Source of the DNA: Imbricaverruca yamaguchii
Lineage: Eukaryota; Arthropoda; Thecostraca; Neoverrucidae
NCBI GenBank assembly: GCA_034440575.1
Contig: JAOTOL010001642.1
Coordinates: 1,116,001-1,180,000, forward strand
DNA: 64,000 nucleotides
Direction of reading: 5' to 3'
Positions 50,701-63,527 of the stretch are shown piece after piece (within the stretch, counting starts at the first letter, position 1; each line of letters starts with the position of its first letter). The position numbers were made by a program, and so were the translations under genes. A model generated the notes under the pieces. That model saw only the letters and a list, made by a program, of their open reading frames with translations. It did not search any database and was not told the DNA's origin.

Positions 50701-52924
50701 GAAGTAAATTTGTACCCCTTTCCGGCGAACGATAGAGTATACTGACATTCTTGGATAAGATTAGTCGTCTTTTTGGAAGCTAGTTACAGTGTGCCCCGAA
50801 AGTCTCGAGATAGGCGGATTTTTTAAAGAATGTGCTGTGTGTGTATACTGTGATGATTTTATGGTCCACCTTTTCGCGGAAACAGCTGATTTCTGTGAAG
50901 ATCTCAGTTGAATCTCATGCGGTCTTTTAGCGGGGTAGTTCTTGATCCTGGATTACTGGATTACATCTTACTGTATTTATTGCTAGGCTTGTAGGATGCC
51001 CTAGTGCATCAGTCAGTAGGCACCTAGCTTTTCTGTCTCGATGGCAAGCGAGAGCTGAAATGATGGGCGCTACATGACCAAGGTAGTTGATGCGCCCTAA
51101 AGCCCTAATAACTAACGACAGCTGAAGTGACTAATACGTATTTGGAAGGCGAGAATTGTCCAAAAACATATCTGGCCGAACTGGTGCTGGACAGGAAGCC
51201 GGCAGTTACTGTGAGTGTTTGTCCTCAAAGTAATATTATTATTGAAGCACAACTAATTTGTAGCGGAAAGAAATATTTACCAAAATAGCGACATCAGAGT
51301 ATATCATTTATTGTGTGATTGTTTATACACATTTATAGTGTGATTGCTTCTGGAATATGAGCAATTATCATCGTGTTGCTATAAAGTGTATACGTTGGTG
51401 TTTTCCGTGGTATTGGTGATTCTGTTTTTGTGTGTGCCTCAGCTGGCGTATTTCGTATTCAGACGACTTCCGAGTTTAAAAAAACTCGTTGATTTAAGCT
51501 TTTAGCGAATTCCAGTGGATAGTGTGGACAGCAAAGCAACATATGCCATCAACGGGAATCGTTAGTGAGCTGGTGAATTAGTGGAGTCATCTGTCAGTAC
51601 TGGAAGTGGTCCGTGCAAATCGCATTGAATGCGATGTGAATTGCCCAATTGGAGCACTAATTGGAATGTTCGAAACTTCGAACTTTGAGACTTTTTGAAT
51701 GCCCAAAAAAAGTATTTCAAAGCCAACGAATTTGCTCCATTTTTCACTTCGGTGATTTTGAAGCTGTTACTCTGTGGGCTATACCACTCACGTACAATGG
51801 TACCACGCCTAACTCTGGAATTTCGATGGCCGAATATAGCGTCGATAAACGCGTATATCAGTTACGAAAGTCATTCATTTGTCATAATTAATTAGACTAA
51901 TTAACTGGTTGACTAATGAACGTGTCAACACCGGGTAACCTTTGGATGCCGTAAAATTGGCAAGGTGCAGGAATTAGACTCCTAGCTAGTTTCAATTAAG
52001 AGTTATTTGCGACGAAATTCCTGACTTCGGGTCGTGTCGGGCCTTGTCACTCATTTTTTCGAGCTGTTCCATTGCATGTAAATATAATTTCGCTCCGGCT
52101 TGCTGCGCTCGACCTGGTCTGCAATGGTTTTATTGTAGCTCGCACATTTTTCAGAATTTCAAGTATTCCTCGTGAAGCTTGTTAAGTTCTCGCATTTCCT
52201 CATCGTGAAGTGGCCACTTTGATCTTCGTCCGATAGATGTGCAATGTAATTGGTTCATTGTTGTTCGGTATTATTATTTTTGTCTTGGAAGTAGTTCCAA
52301 AATCACTTCAGTGTTTTTTCTATATACTTTTTGTCTGGTGGCTGCATTTCCTGGGCTGAACAATGCGGGTGTTTGTGGTGGAGTTTCCGGCATGGTCTGG
52401 CCATCCGTCATGGTAGCCGTGTCACGCGTCGGCCGTGTCTCACGTCCTTCACACCCTTCACAGGCTGGGTTTGTTTTCCGCTGCGTGGTGGGAGCTCTCC
52501 ACGGCTGACTCGCTCGTTTTCACCTTTTTTGTGTCTGGTCGAGTTTCTGGGCAGCGGATCGGATGGTATCGCACCCGAGTAAACCGTCGTTCGGATAATG
52601 AGAAGACGCGCTCGCGGCCGCTTTCACCGGCCTACGCTGCGTGCGTGCACCGTGACCTTGAACTCCGGCGGAGCGATCTGACCGACCATCGCGCGCACGG
52701 TGCGGCGTGTCTGGGTCCTTTGAGCGGGACCGTGGTCGATGTCACGGACGTCACGAACGCTGTTAGGGAGCGGCACGCGTGTGACACGGAGCGGGGCGCA
52801 GCGTGGCGTGCGTGAGAGACTGGCGTGGGGTGGCGACCCTGACGCCGGCAAAAACGGCGCCGGCTGCCGCTGCCGCAGCCGGCGGCGCGGCACTCCGTGG
52901 AGCAGGCCGCCACCGTGCTCCGTG
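47764..52924. other. No recognised gene
   Basis: Mostly AT-rich unique DNA with one tail motif at 51.06 kb. A 152-codon minus-strand frame at 49413-49871 and several short frames have no recognisable domain. Confidence 0.5.
51064..51117 (+). repeat. Dispersed SINE-tail motif
   Basis: GGGCGCTACATGACCAAGGT followed by GATGCGCCCTAAAGCCCTAA; closest to the apparent consensus. Confidence 0.65.
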
Positions 52925-53345
52925 GGATAGCCCCCGGCACGTTGGCCGATGGGGTGCTCCATGGGACAGACCGGGACGGTGCTCCGTGGGACAGACCGGA
53001 ACCGTGCTCCATAGAACAGACTGGGACGGTGCTCCGTATGATAAGCCGTGACGTTGGCCGATGGGGTGTTCCGTGGGACAGGCCGGGACGGTGCTCTGTG
53101 GGACAGGCCTAGACGGTGCTCCATGGGACAGGCCAGGATGGTGCTCTGTGGGACAGGCCGGGACGGTGATCCGTGGGACAGGCCGGGACGGTGCTCCGTG
53201 GAACAGGTCAGGGGACGGTGCTCCGTGGAACAGGTCAGGGGACGGTGCTCCGTGGGACAGGTTGGGACGGTGCTCCGTGAAGCAGGCCAGGATGGTGCTC
53301 TGTGAGACAGGCCGGGACGGTGCTCCGTCAGACAGTCTCGAACGT
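52925..53345. repeat. About 24-bp minisatellite
   Basis: Sixteen or so degenerate copies of CGTGGGACAGGCCGGGACGG TGCTC. Long frames over it on both strands are products of the repeat. Confidence 0.9.
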
Positions 53346-54411
53346 TGGCCGGCAACCAGTGTGTCATCAGAGGAAGCCATAACTTCGGTAGCATCGGTGG
53401 CTGCTAGAAGTCGGGGCTCTGTGATCGGCCAGTCACGAAGGCAATCTGCATTTTCCCGATGCTATGGCTGCCTCCGATAGCCTTATCTTCTCGAAAGGTG
53501 TTACTTCCGTGAGCTAAACCACCACGGAAAGTTAGTGGGAAGCCGGTGCGCGAGGTTTCCCCGACGTGACCTTGTGCGCTTCTGGTCAATTAGTGCATTT
53601 CCAGGACCTGGCCCATCTGCCGTGGCAGGGCTGTGGTTGAGGCGTGCACATTCTTGTGCCATTAATGGAATGTACCGGCCATTAAAAAGCAACAAGTATA
53701 AAAAAAACTCGGCTCGACTACTAAACGCTGACGGCATCCAATTGAAGGCCGCTCAGTGGCTGACCGCAAATAAACGAAACCTGTCCACGCAGACATGTGT
53801 GAGTTCAAGGTCTGTGGGAGTTTCTCATGGCGCGCCCACTTGCAGGCGGGACCTGTTTGGCCGTGCAGGCATGGTGCGTCACAACTGTCTGATACGCCGC
53901 CGTCGTAACCCGCTCTGGAAATGCCCGCGATGTCAAACGTCGACGTTCGGCGCGCTGACTGGTGGCTGGTTCGATCATGTTCTCCGGTGTCTTTCACGAG
54001 CTTGGCTGCGTCCGACGTGTAGTTATTGCGAAGTCACTCATGTTGAATGTTACCTTCATTGCTGGTAGCATACATTCCAATTAAATAGCACGAATTGTAA
54101 TAGCCTATGTGTGCTTCACTGCGTTTTTTCCATCTTTGTGCCGAGGGAGGAGCGAGCCTGTTTGTCATTCCCCAGCGTTTCCAACCGGATACCGCTGGCG
54201 GCATGAAGTAAATCTAGCTTGTTGCACAAAACGAGATCTCGTGATTGATATCTAATGCTTTTTATTTTGGTTTACTTGTGGACCTCCAGGTCCGTTCCGA
54301 GAAGCTTACCGCAGAATAAACACTTCACGTGCAATTTTTCTCCGGATTAAAAAATAACCGATAAATGTTGTGAATAGTCAACGTGGTATTCATCGATATC
54401 TATGGATTAGG
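53346..54411. other. No recognised gene
   Basis: A 177-codon plus-strand frame (53535-54068) is present, but its composition gives no domain and there is no splice context. Confidence 0.45.
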
Positions 54412-54835
54412 GTTGCCACTTTTGGCGCGGTGGTACGGCACAGCAACCCGTAAAATGACACATGTGCTTTTTGTTGTGCTATATCAGAATTTGCCGTTCC
54501 ACTGCCGTGGCAGTGCCTGGCTGTCTCTGCCATGAAGCTTATAATATTTATATAAAATCGCCTTAATGCACAACCCAAATTTCAAAGATTGACAGGGGAA
54601 GGGCTTCCATGAGTATATATGGAACAGCCCGTAAATGTAGAGACAGTGCTGATTTAGTCACTGTGTAGTGTTTTGCAGCTCTGGTTAGTTTTCGTCATCA
54701 ATCAAGATTTGCTTTCTTCTTAAAATGGTCCCTTTCCATTTTCCATGCCTTTTAGCCTGCCATCATCCAGCTTGCTCTGTCATATGCCGTGCCGTGCCAG
54801 AATTTGCTGTCCTCGTGCGTGTCCCGTGCACACGA
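54412..54835 (+). repeat. Unclassified dispersed repeat, copy 2
   Basis: Partner of 5534-5960; shares TTTTGGCGCGGTGGTACGGC-like and TTTTGCAGCTCTGG blocks in the same order. Class unknown. Confidence 0.65.
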
Positions 54836-54954
54836 TATCCTACATTGCGACAAAGGTTCGACGTGTTGACCTGGTCGAAAATACCGAATCCTGGTGTTTC
54901 AAGCCTGGTCTGCACCGGTGAGGATCGATTTGGGAACGCCGGCTTGGTACTGTT

Positions 54955-55450
54955 TTCGTCAGGACATCCGAGACCCCTCCCATAAATGAGCTCTCGCCAG
55001 CTCAGTGTAGCCAACAGACCCTCCTGTGATGTCAGGACACCCGCGACCCCCTCACAAATGAGCTCTCGCCAGCTCAGCATAGCCAACAGACCCTCCTGTG
55101 ATGTCAGGACACCCGCGACCCCTCACAAATGAGCTCTCGCTGGCTCATAGCCAACAAACCCTCCTGTGACGGCAGGACACCAGCAACCCCCCGCAAATGA
55201 GCTATCGCCGGCCCAGCATAGCCAACATACCCTACTGCAATGTCAGAACATCCGCGACCCCTCACAAATGAGCTATCGCCTTCTCAGCATAGCCAGCAAA
55301 CCATCATGTGATGTCAGGACACCCGCGACCCCTCAAGTGATATCGCCGGCTCAGCGTAGCCAACGGACCCTCCTGTGATATGACGTCCCCCGCCCATAAA
55401 TGAGCTCTGACCGGATCAGCATAGCCAGCAGCCGGCATGTGACGTCATGA
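54955..55450. repeat. About 70-bp minisatellite
   Basis: Seven units with GTCAGGACACCCGCGACCCC and AATGAGCTCTCGCCAGCTCA. Confidence 0.9.
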
Positions 55451-57860
55451 CGCCCGCATCATGTCCACACATCAGCCTGTGCCGGCGCGGCACGCCGCCG
55501 TCGCCGCCGGCGCCGGCGGTGGCAGACCCTCGCGTGACGTCGCGACGTCATCACGCCCGCCGCGAGAGCGATGCACCTGTCTGCCGGCGCCACCTGTTCC
55601 TCACCGGAAGCGCTCCCCCTGCGCGCCCTCGCTCCGCAGAGGCGGCCGCCGCTCGGCGTCCCCCCAGCGGCCGGCCGGCAGGAAGTGCTCCCGAGCGGCC
55701 GAGTTCCAGCAGACTAATGACGTGAGATCGCTGTCGGTCCGGTCCGGTCCTGTTGGTGGGACCCGAGTCTGGGTGGAGGCGGGCGACGGGACGGCTTTGG
55801 GTGTGGGGAAGAGGATTTGCACTGGTGGAGATGGGGCCGACTATTGGTGAAGACGTAATCGTGTTATGGCAAGTGTGTCACGATTTCTCGCGCTGTTCCA
55901 TTTGTTTTGTACATGAATCTCTTAATGTTTATAATGGAAATGCAGCTATAATCCCAATTGTAAGCCCGTCCAAATATTCTGATATGGGTGGGAAGGCCGT
56001 TACATACCCGCAGTAAAGGCGGCACCAAGCTCGCTGGCCGTCCTTCCAATTTTGTTGGTAGAAGTGCGTCAGTTCCGCGGGACGGGCAGAGTGTATGCAG
56101 ATGTGGCCGATGGGAGTCGATTGGCGACGACACCACCGGACGAGAGTGCCAGACCGGACCGGACAGTTGTAGAAGCACCGCGTACGTGTGGTCAGTCGTA
56201 CTGGCCTGCAGTGAGTAGAGGTCGCCGTCCGCTCCGATGGTGTTGGGCCGTCTACTCCCAACCAGAGCTGGATGCATGCTTGGTGATATTATTGGATTTG
56301 GAGAGGAAAACTTCGCAGGAGAATTCTAGGCGGTGAGATTTTGGGGGTATAATTTGCGTTCTGTTTCTCATATCAGAAACTGTTTTTTTGTACGTGCAGT
56401 TTAAGACTGGCATTGTTTTCAAAGGGCAGTAAGTATGCAGTAATTTCATAGAGCACCGTTTATTTTAAAGGAAAATTAGCAGGAAGAGTATTTTCCTTTC
56501 GGAATTCTTTTTCATCCTCAAGAGAACGGGAGGGTAAATTTTTGGAGAAGACATAGTTCTGGGTGCCTCCAAGACTGAATAAAAATCCAAGACCACGCTG
56601 TGTTGCCAGCCGTGCTCCCACCAGACACGAGCGTCCGGCACGGCGGTCGGTGCAGGCCGCGAACCGCAGAAAGTCGCAGATCGGCGGCAGCTTCAGTGGT
56701 CGGCGGCAGTCCGTCTGGCCGGCTGGCAACATCAGTGGTTGATTGAGCTGCCGCCAGCCGGTCCCATTAGCCGACTGGCGGCAGCTTCAGTGGTTGACTT
56801 CGTGCCCACTGGCCGGCTGGCGGCCGCTTCAGTGGGTGACGGCCGTCCCACTGATCGGCTGACGGCCGTTTCAGTGGTTGATGGCAGTCCCACTGACGGC
56901 CGTTTCAGTGGTTGATGACAGTCCCACTGGCCGGCTGGCGGCCCGATCTGGCGGGTGCCACCGGAAGCCGGCGTCAGCGCTGCCCAGGCGCGATTGCGGT
57001 CGCGCTGGGCGGCTCGCGCCGACGCCGCCGGAAGCGCGGCGCCACGTCGATCGGCTCTTCCGCGATGAAAGCAAAGTGGCGGCGAATTCGGGTCGCCGGA
57101 AGAGTTGACCCGCTCGCACCGCAGGGTCAGAGTTGACGGCGGCCGTGCTGTGCTGGTTGGACTTGGCGATTCTACTGGCTGGGTCCAGCCCCGGAAAGTC
57201 CGGGAAGGAAGTCGATGTGTGCTGTTCTGCAGTATTGGGAGGGTGGTCGTGCTGGCAGTGCTTGCGTGGTTCTCAGTAGCCAATCAGTTGAAGTTAACCA
57301 GAACTGAGCTGTTGCCTCTGGTCACACTCCGTGATCATTTGAAAAGGCATTCGTTGACTTACCGAAGTCATTTGATTTCTGTCAGCGGCGCTGTCACCGC
57401 CCGTGTTCATCACACGGGCCATATGTCTACAAATATGGCCTGAGTATATTAAACTCATGGTGTTGCACAGTTATTGGTGTACCTGACGGTCAGTGTACAG
57501 CTTAGCAGATGCAGTAGTGGTGTCGGATCGACAGGCGTGGCGGTTAATTGGTTCGGTGGTGTCGCAGTGCTAATCCTCTCGTGTTCGCCGGCCCACTGGT
57601 GTCAGATATTTCACCACTGTGCGGGCGTCGGGGCTCGGGACTGGCCACTGGTCAGTGGTCGGTGGTCAGCCGGCCGCTGCAGCCGGACAGCGTGTGTAAG
57701 TGGAGAGAGAGAGAGAGCGCACGCTGCTGAGAGGCGTGCCGGCGGCGACGGCGGCGGCGGCGGCGGCGCCGGTGTGAGAGAGGGCACGCCGCGGCAGGGG
57801 TGGCCGGCCGCGCCGCCGCCGCACGCCTTCAGTCGCGCGGCCGCAGCGACGCGGCGCGGT
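55451..57860. other. CpG-rich region with exon-like blocks, unassigned
   Basis: Minus-strand blocks bounded by plausible splice sites occur near 55620-55725 (donor TTCCG|GTGAGG) and 56013-56213 (donor CTGCGG|GTATGT). Frames are ambiguous and no family is recognised. It may be the 5' region of the gene whose first exon is proposed at 57861. Confidence 0.3.
56685..56945. repeat. About 43-bp minisatellite
   Basis: Six degenerate units with GGCCGTTTCAGTGGTTGATG and GTCCCACTGGCCGGCTGGCG. Leads into a GC-rich stretch with no recognised gene. Confidence 0.8.
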
Positions 57861-57969
57861 ATGCGGGCGGAAATGATCGGTGTCGGCGTGTCCTACCCGG
57901 GCTGGGTGACGCTGCCGCGGGGCCACAAGAGCCGCGGCTTCCACCACTGCTACGGACGCTGTCGAATAG
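57861..57969 (+). CDS. Candidate first coding exon of an unidentified gene
   Basis: The frame opens with MRAEMIGVGVSYPGWV, continues P-R-G-H-K-S-R-G-F-H-H-C-Y-G-R-C-R and ends at a donor, ATAG|GTCAGT, in phase 1. It lies in a CpG-rich, GC-rich stretch with a strong upstream donor-like site (TGT|GTAAGT near 57693), as expected of a promoter and 5' UTR region. I do not recognise the protein, and no second exon was found in the window. The frame is also open upstream, so the start is inferred. Confidence 0.4.
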
Positions 57970-60328
57970 GTCAGTCAGGGGCGGCGCCGACGCGCCCCGA
58001 TGGCGGCTGTGGCGCCGGCGGCGGTCGGGCGCGTTGTGCATTGCCGGACGTGTGTGCCGTGTGTTGCCATGTCCTGGTGCGTATTGCTTGTGCACACTGT
58101 GCGTTTGAAGCGACTGCCCGCCCCAGACCGGAGCGCGTGGTGTGCCTAGCACGGTGATCTGCAGCGATCCACCGCGCCGCCAGCCACTCGACCGATGATG
58201 TTTTCGCCGCTCGCCTGTTTGTGCCGCCCTGCCATTGTCTGCTTGTTTCCAAAGCATGCGCGATCCGGTAGGAAAACATTCCGAATGTGATCCAAGAATT
58301 TACCACCCCACGCACTTCGATTCGGTTGTTTTCAATCTATTTAGACGGCAGTAGTAATGAAATTCGGTAGTGAAATGATGCAATCGTCGTTCTGCCCATC
58401 GAAGCAACAAAGTAGGTGGGACTGCCAGGTGGTGTAGGTATGCAGCATCGCAGCCGGTGCGTGCAAGCTGAGTCATTGTCAAGATATTGAATCGTGCAAC
58501 AGCGAGACGGCGGCCGCATAACGTCGCCTATGTTCAGTCCCCACGTCGTTAAATTTTGGCGCGGTGTGCTCAAGCTTCGACAACGCCAACAGCTGGTCCA
58601 GTCACAACTTGATGGAAATGACTGAGTCTAATTTAGGCGGTTCATCAGAAGCGTTTGTTTTCACGCGTGGTGTTCTACACTACTTCGGCTGGTTCCCTGT
58701 GCTTAATTGTCGTCTTCGCTTGTTTGCCATATTAATTTTCTGCGTCTGAAGCAGTCGCCTGGTATTGATTAGCCAAGCTTTACATTATGGTCTGTTCATT
58801 GTGTGGTTATCTTCTCTTCCATTTTCACATCCTCGCGGGCGCAAGCGATTAAAACTAGTCTGAGCGTACTGAAGTCAAAATGACCTAATTGTCACACCTC
58901 TGTGAGCCGGTACCTTCTTGAGCGCGTTTAGTTTTGTGAGCACTAGCGGGCCTCCATTGCTTTCTGCTCATGCCGGAGTAGAAGCAGGCGCTGTTATTTA
59001 TTTTAGGAAGTTCATTGACATTAAATGTGTTAGTCCTTGCATGCAAGGCATTTACACAAGCGGTGAACCGGTCAGGATTTAATTGATCTTCCTCACAAAG
59101 GCAAGGAAAGTCACTGCATCTTCGTGATATGAATCCAATCCTAAACAAACTCATCTTGTCGAGGCGTCAAGAAGTCTCATCTTGACATCTTCGAAGACTG
59201 TTCGTATGTTCGTAGGTACCTATTTGAACATGTTCCAGTGTCTCCTTGGAGGGGCAGATACAAGGGAACACTGGGGACATGTGCTCCCTCCCATGGGAAT
59301 GTGGTGCCCCTCTGACCGGGAAAAGGCGTCCCTGTGAGAAGGCTGGAGTGCAGCCTCCTTCCCTCGAATTTGTCAGCCAGAGGCACCACCTCTGGGGGAA
59401 AGGACTCCCTTGGAAGGAAAGGTGCCCCTCCGGAAGGCCCGAGTCCACCTCCTTGAATTTTGCAGCCATAAGTGCCCCTCGGAAGACAAAGTGGCGCCCC
59501 TCCGGACATGCTCCCCCATGTCATTTCATGGCTCGGCCCCTGTCTGCTTGTTAGCAGCGTTGACTGTCGTGTTGGTTATGCTCTTTTATCTTCGATCCAA
59601 TGTGCTGGCGGCTCGCATTGGAATATCTGGTGTATATGTGACCATGGGTATTGCCCGAAATATATCAAAATATATTTAATGGTTACCTTTTTAAGGAAGG
59701 CTAATTAAAGTTTGAGGAGTTGACGAAGCTTATTAAAGCTTTTAAAATGAAAGCTAAATTAAATCAATTAAAGCTTGACGACTCTTGAATTGCATATAAG
59801 ATGTGAAGTGTGTTCTCCAAGCAAGTTCAGTCTGTACTATGAAAATCGTTCTGTTCAAATATTCTTAATGTGTCAAATTCAGCTTCGAAATCCCCAAGTA
59901 AAATTGTTCATCACACATATTTAGGGCTGAGGTAGCACATGCAATTCTCGTAAGCCATTCCAATAGCTATTCCATGACAAAGAAGCAGTTAGTTGTCTGC
60001 AAACTTTGAATGTATTTGCGGACTTGGCTAACTCTATCACACCTTCACCTTGCAGAATAGACGAAAAACATGATATATATCATAGTCACGTTGCTCTGCA
60101 TTAATTTATCCCACGGTGTTACCACATCCTGGCTTCGTTCACATCATGTGCCTAGCAGCCGCTTGTTTCGCCGCAATTTCAATTATAATTGCAAGTCTTG
60201 CACATCCGTAATGAGAGGTAGAGCACATCCATGGTATGTTGGACTTGATGTGATGACTGTGCAGTGTTCGTATCAATTGGAAACGGCAGTGGCGGGTGAT
60301 GCAGCTCTGAAAGTACAAACACAAGTCC
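57970..60328. other. No recognised gene
   Basis: GC-rich to 58.2 kb, then average. A degenerate repeat with GGTGCCCCTC/AAGG words lies at about 59.22-59.52 kb. Confidence 0.45.
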
Positions 60329-60430
60329 CATAACCGGCGGTATTACCGAGTCCTCCCACGACCAATCGGCGTGAGAGGTCGGCTACGCTATGTGACACAG
60401 CAGTCGGATGCGTCGTAAAAGAACCCAAGT
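60329..60430 (+). mobile_element. SINE family C, 5'-truncated copy
   Basis: Matches the 3' two thirds of the 46.7-kb copy, including ACGACCAATCGGCGTGAGAG and CGTCGTAAAAGAACCCAAG. The tRNA head is missing. Confidence 0.72.
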
Positions 60431-60689
60431 ATCACCAACGTCAAATACATGCAAATGTGAAAATACAATTTTGAATCCCCCCATGTTTGGTGTGACCATT
60501 CATCTTTTGATTAATTTGTATGTCAGGTGGTCGCGTGCATCATTTTCCCCGTCAGATCAACTTGAGCGTGCTTTGTCGCGAAATGCAACGCCGACAATTG
60601 CTGAAATGCTCCTCTGTCGGTGGTTTGGCCCATAGGCTCTGCTCGGACGTGTGTAGAGCACAGGTGCTTGACGTGGACGGCTATTCTGT

Positions 60690-61030
60690 CTGCGTGGTGT
60701 AGGTGTTTGCTGACGTGTGCCGATTGTACCTTGACGTGGGGACGTGGGCGGCTGTTCCTCCTGACGTGTGCCGATTGTACCTTGACGTGGGCGGCTACGT
60801 GTGCCGATGTCCTTGGTGGGCGGCTATTTCGGCTATCCTGCTCCTGACGTGTGCCGATTGTACCTTGACGTGGGCGGCTATTCTGCTCCTGACATGTGCC
60901 GATTGTACCTTGACGTGGGCGGCTATTCTGCTCCTGACGTGTGCCGATTGTACCTTGACGTGGGCGGCTATTCTGCTCCTGACGTGTGCCGATTGTACCT
61001 TGACGTGGGCAGCTGTTCTGCTCCTGACGC
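60690..61030. repeat. 45-bp minisatellite
   Basis: Units with TGCTCCTGACGTGTGCCGAT and TGTACCTTGACGTGGGCGGC. A plus-strand frame runs through it as a 15-residue repeat and continues to 61508 in unique sequence; I cannot assign that frame. Confidence 0.9.
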
Positions 61031-62582
61031 CGAGCGAGTTGTGCCGGATCTGGGTCACCCTGAGCCTGCGAGTGCGCTGGTCACCTCCGGCACTAGTGTT
61101 ACAGCCACCTCTCGTGCCGGTGCTCTGGTGCGCGCTGGTGCACACGCCGGTGCAGTCGGGAACGTGCTCGCTCCTGTGGAAAACACAACCGGAATGTCCG
61201 AGCGTTTCGAGGGCAGCGATCGGTGCTGCGCGGACGCAGTAGCAGCTGCGGGCCTTGTGCGCTGCTGCCTGCATGTTGCCAGCAGTGATATTGCAGCAGC
61301 TGCTGTGGTTGGGACGTGCATTGGTGCTGACCCCGAAATGTGGGTCCGAACCTCATTCTGGGGGCACAATAAATGTAGCGTGCTAGTTTCAACATGCCTG
61401 TGGTATACACTATATGAATTACCCAACATGCCTTGCGTTCAGTTTCGTGCACCAGCATGTATTGTGTTTCCTCAGTGCGATAAATGGCATCCACCGGTCA
61501 GTAACTGAGCCAGAAGTCCAGTCGACGTCAGCCTTGACGGATAATTGGTTTTACGGCGCGTCGACTGTTCTCGGTCATATATCGGCTTGTAAACGGCTAT
61601 ATACCGCGTGTGGTACGGCTGTGCATACCACACGTGACATAGCCGTATATACGGTTGTGCTCGCTAAATACGGCGCGTGGCCACTCCAGCCGCCATACAC
61701 GGCCGGGCGTGATTCGTGACTCGGCGACCGGCGTGCCCCGCTGTGGGTTTTCCTCATGGTGGGTATGGCACAGATGTTCAGATAGTTGCATGCAGTTGCG
61801 TGCACGAGTGCCATCCCTGCTGGCGCCGAGCTATGCGGATAGGTCCCATTTTACAGCGCCCACGCCGCTGCCGCCACTGTGATATCAGTCGCGGGCATCC
61901 CAAACTGTCGCATTGCTAAATGCCACGGAGTGCGTTGTGGCTGGTTTTTGTCGTGCTGCATTGCATATATGGCATTGCCGGTGATTCCACAGCTATTTCG
62001 ATGCAAGCTGTTTTGCTCACGGGAAACTTTACAATGTACGTGCTCATGGTGAGGAAGAATGAGCTATTAGTGCCGCATTGTGCAAAATTGGTGGGGTAAT
62101 AAGCGTGGAGTAGTAGATATGATACATGCTAATGCATTCACTTAGTTTTAATTGATTCTGTGCAGAGTTAACCGCCGTACGGTTGTGCCCAGCGTAGACC
62201 ACATGTCGCATGTTTCTTATGTCATAGGTAACTTTTAACGGCAAAAGTTGGCAACACTTAATGCTATTGTTTGGAGATGCGATGCATGCATGATGCATGA
62301 TTTGACTTTCGATTTTGTTTCACGATAGCTGGTAGCAGATTTTGTTTTATATATAGAAGGGAAATTTAATGTTACCATACCGCAGCTAACTGTAATTTGA
62401 CTGTGTGGTATCGCCAAAATGTAAGCAGATCTTAAAGCATGTTTATCGTGAAGCTTTACCGCAAGGTCAATACACCTAGAAGGAAGCCGTTATCTTTGCC
62501 TTGTGTATCCGAAACGCTAAATACATTCTGAATAGTGGAAGAAAACAGCCTGCTATGCCAAGTAGCTAAAACAGTTAATTCT
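61031..62582. other. No recognised gene
   Basis: Starts with the unassigned plus-strand frame that exits the 45-bp minisatellite and ends at 61508, then AT-richer unique DNA with one inverted repeat. Confidence 0.45.
61590..61652. repeat. Imperfect inverted repeat
   Basis: CGGCTATATACCGCGTGTGG faces CCACACGTGACATAGCCG around a short loop. No gene context recognised. Confidence 0.5.
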
Positions 62583-62806
62583 GCCGCGTAGGTGAATTGG
62601 TAAAAAGAACATTTTTACACTTCGGTCTCCTTCATGAGTCCTGAGGCGCCGGGATTCCCAGAACCGACTGCCACCAGTTGGCGGTACGTGTGTGACGTGA
62701 GTCGGAGCCTGTCCGCATTGCGCAGCTATCCTCCTGTCTCTAAGGGATATAACTGCATGACCAATGAAGTCCATGCGCCATAAAGCACAAATAACTCACT
62801 AAGTCT
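62583..62806 (+). mobile_element. SINE-like element with shared 3' tail
   Basis: A degenerate tRNA-like head starts at CTGCCGCGTAGGTGAATTGG. The end has CATGACCAATGAAGTCCATG followed by GCGCCATAAAGCACAAATAAC, the dispersed tail motif seen at eight other sites in the window. Confidence 0.5.
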
Positions 62807-62999
62807 GCATCTCTGACCACCTGGGCGGAGCTGAACGGTTCATATGGGCGACCCGACCTCAGCGGCTTGGTCGTCCGACAACTGTGATGGCTGCAATCGC
62901 CACACAGGCTGCGACTTATTGCTGGACATTCCCGGAAGCAGCATAATTAGGGCGCCCGACAGTGGCCACTTCTCAGCAATAGGCGGCACCTGTTGGCGG

Positions 63000-63527
63000 T
63001 GCCCCCGGGTAGTGGGCGCTGCTCCGGGCAGGGAGTGGTACCCGGAGCGTGGGCAGTGCGCCAGGTAGTTAGCGGCATCCCAGAAAGTGGGCAGTATCCT
63101 GGTCAGTAAGCGGTACCCTGGGTAGTGAGCGATGCCCAAGCAAGTGAGCAGTACCCCGGTCAGTAGGCGACATCCCATGTAGTCAGCGGTACGTCGGGTA
63201 GTGAACGGTACCCCTGGTAGTGAACGGTTCCCCGATGGATGAGCGGTACCCCGGATCTTGTGCAGTACTTTCTGCACTAAACGGTACCCTAGAAAGAGAG
63301 CGGAACCCCGGAAAGTGAGCAGTGCTCCGAACAGTGAGCGGTACCTCTGGACAGCGGTCAGTACTCTGGGGTAACGAGCGGTAACGAGCAGTATCCCATC
63401 AAGTAAGCGGTACCCCTGATAGTGACCGGTACCCCCGGGTGGTCGGTATATTCATTGTAGCATTTGCGGTACCCCGCCAAGTGAGTGTTCCCCCGGGTAT
63501 TGGTCATTACCTCGGCCAGTGAGCAGT
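63000..63527. repeat. About 20-bp degenerate minisatellite
   Basis: Many copies of the type AGTGAGCGGTACCCCGG. The same pattern resumes at about 63976-64000 beyond the LINE fragment. Confidence 0.85.
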
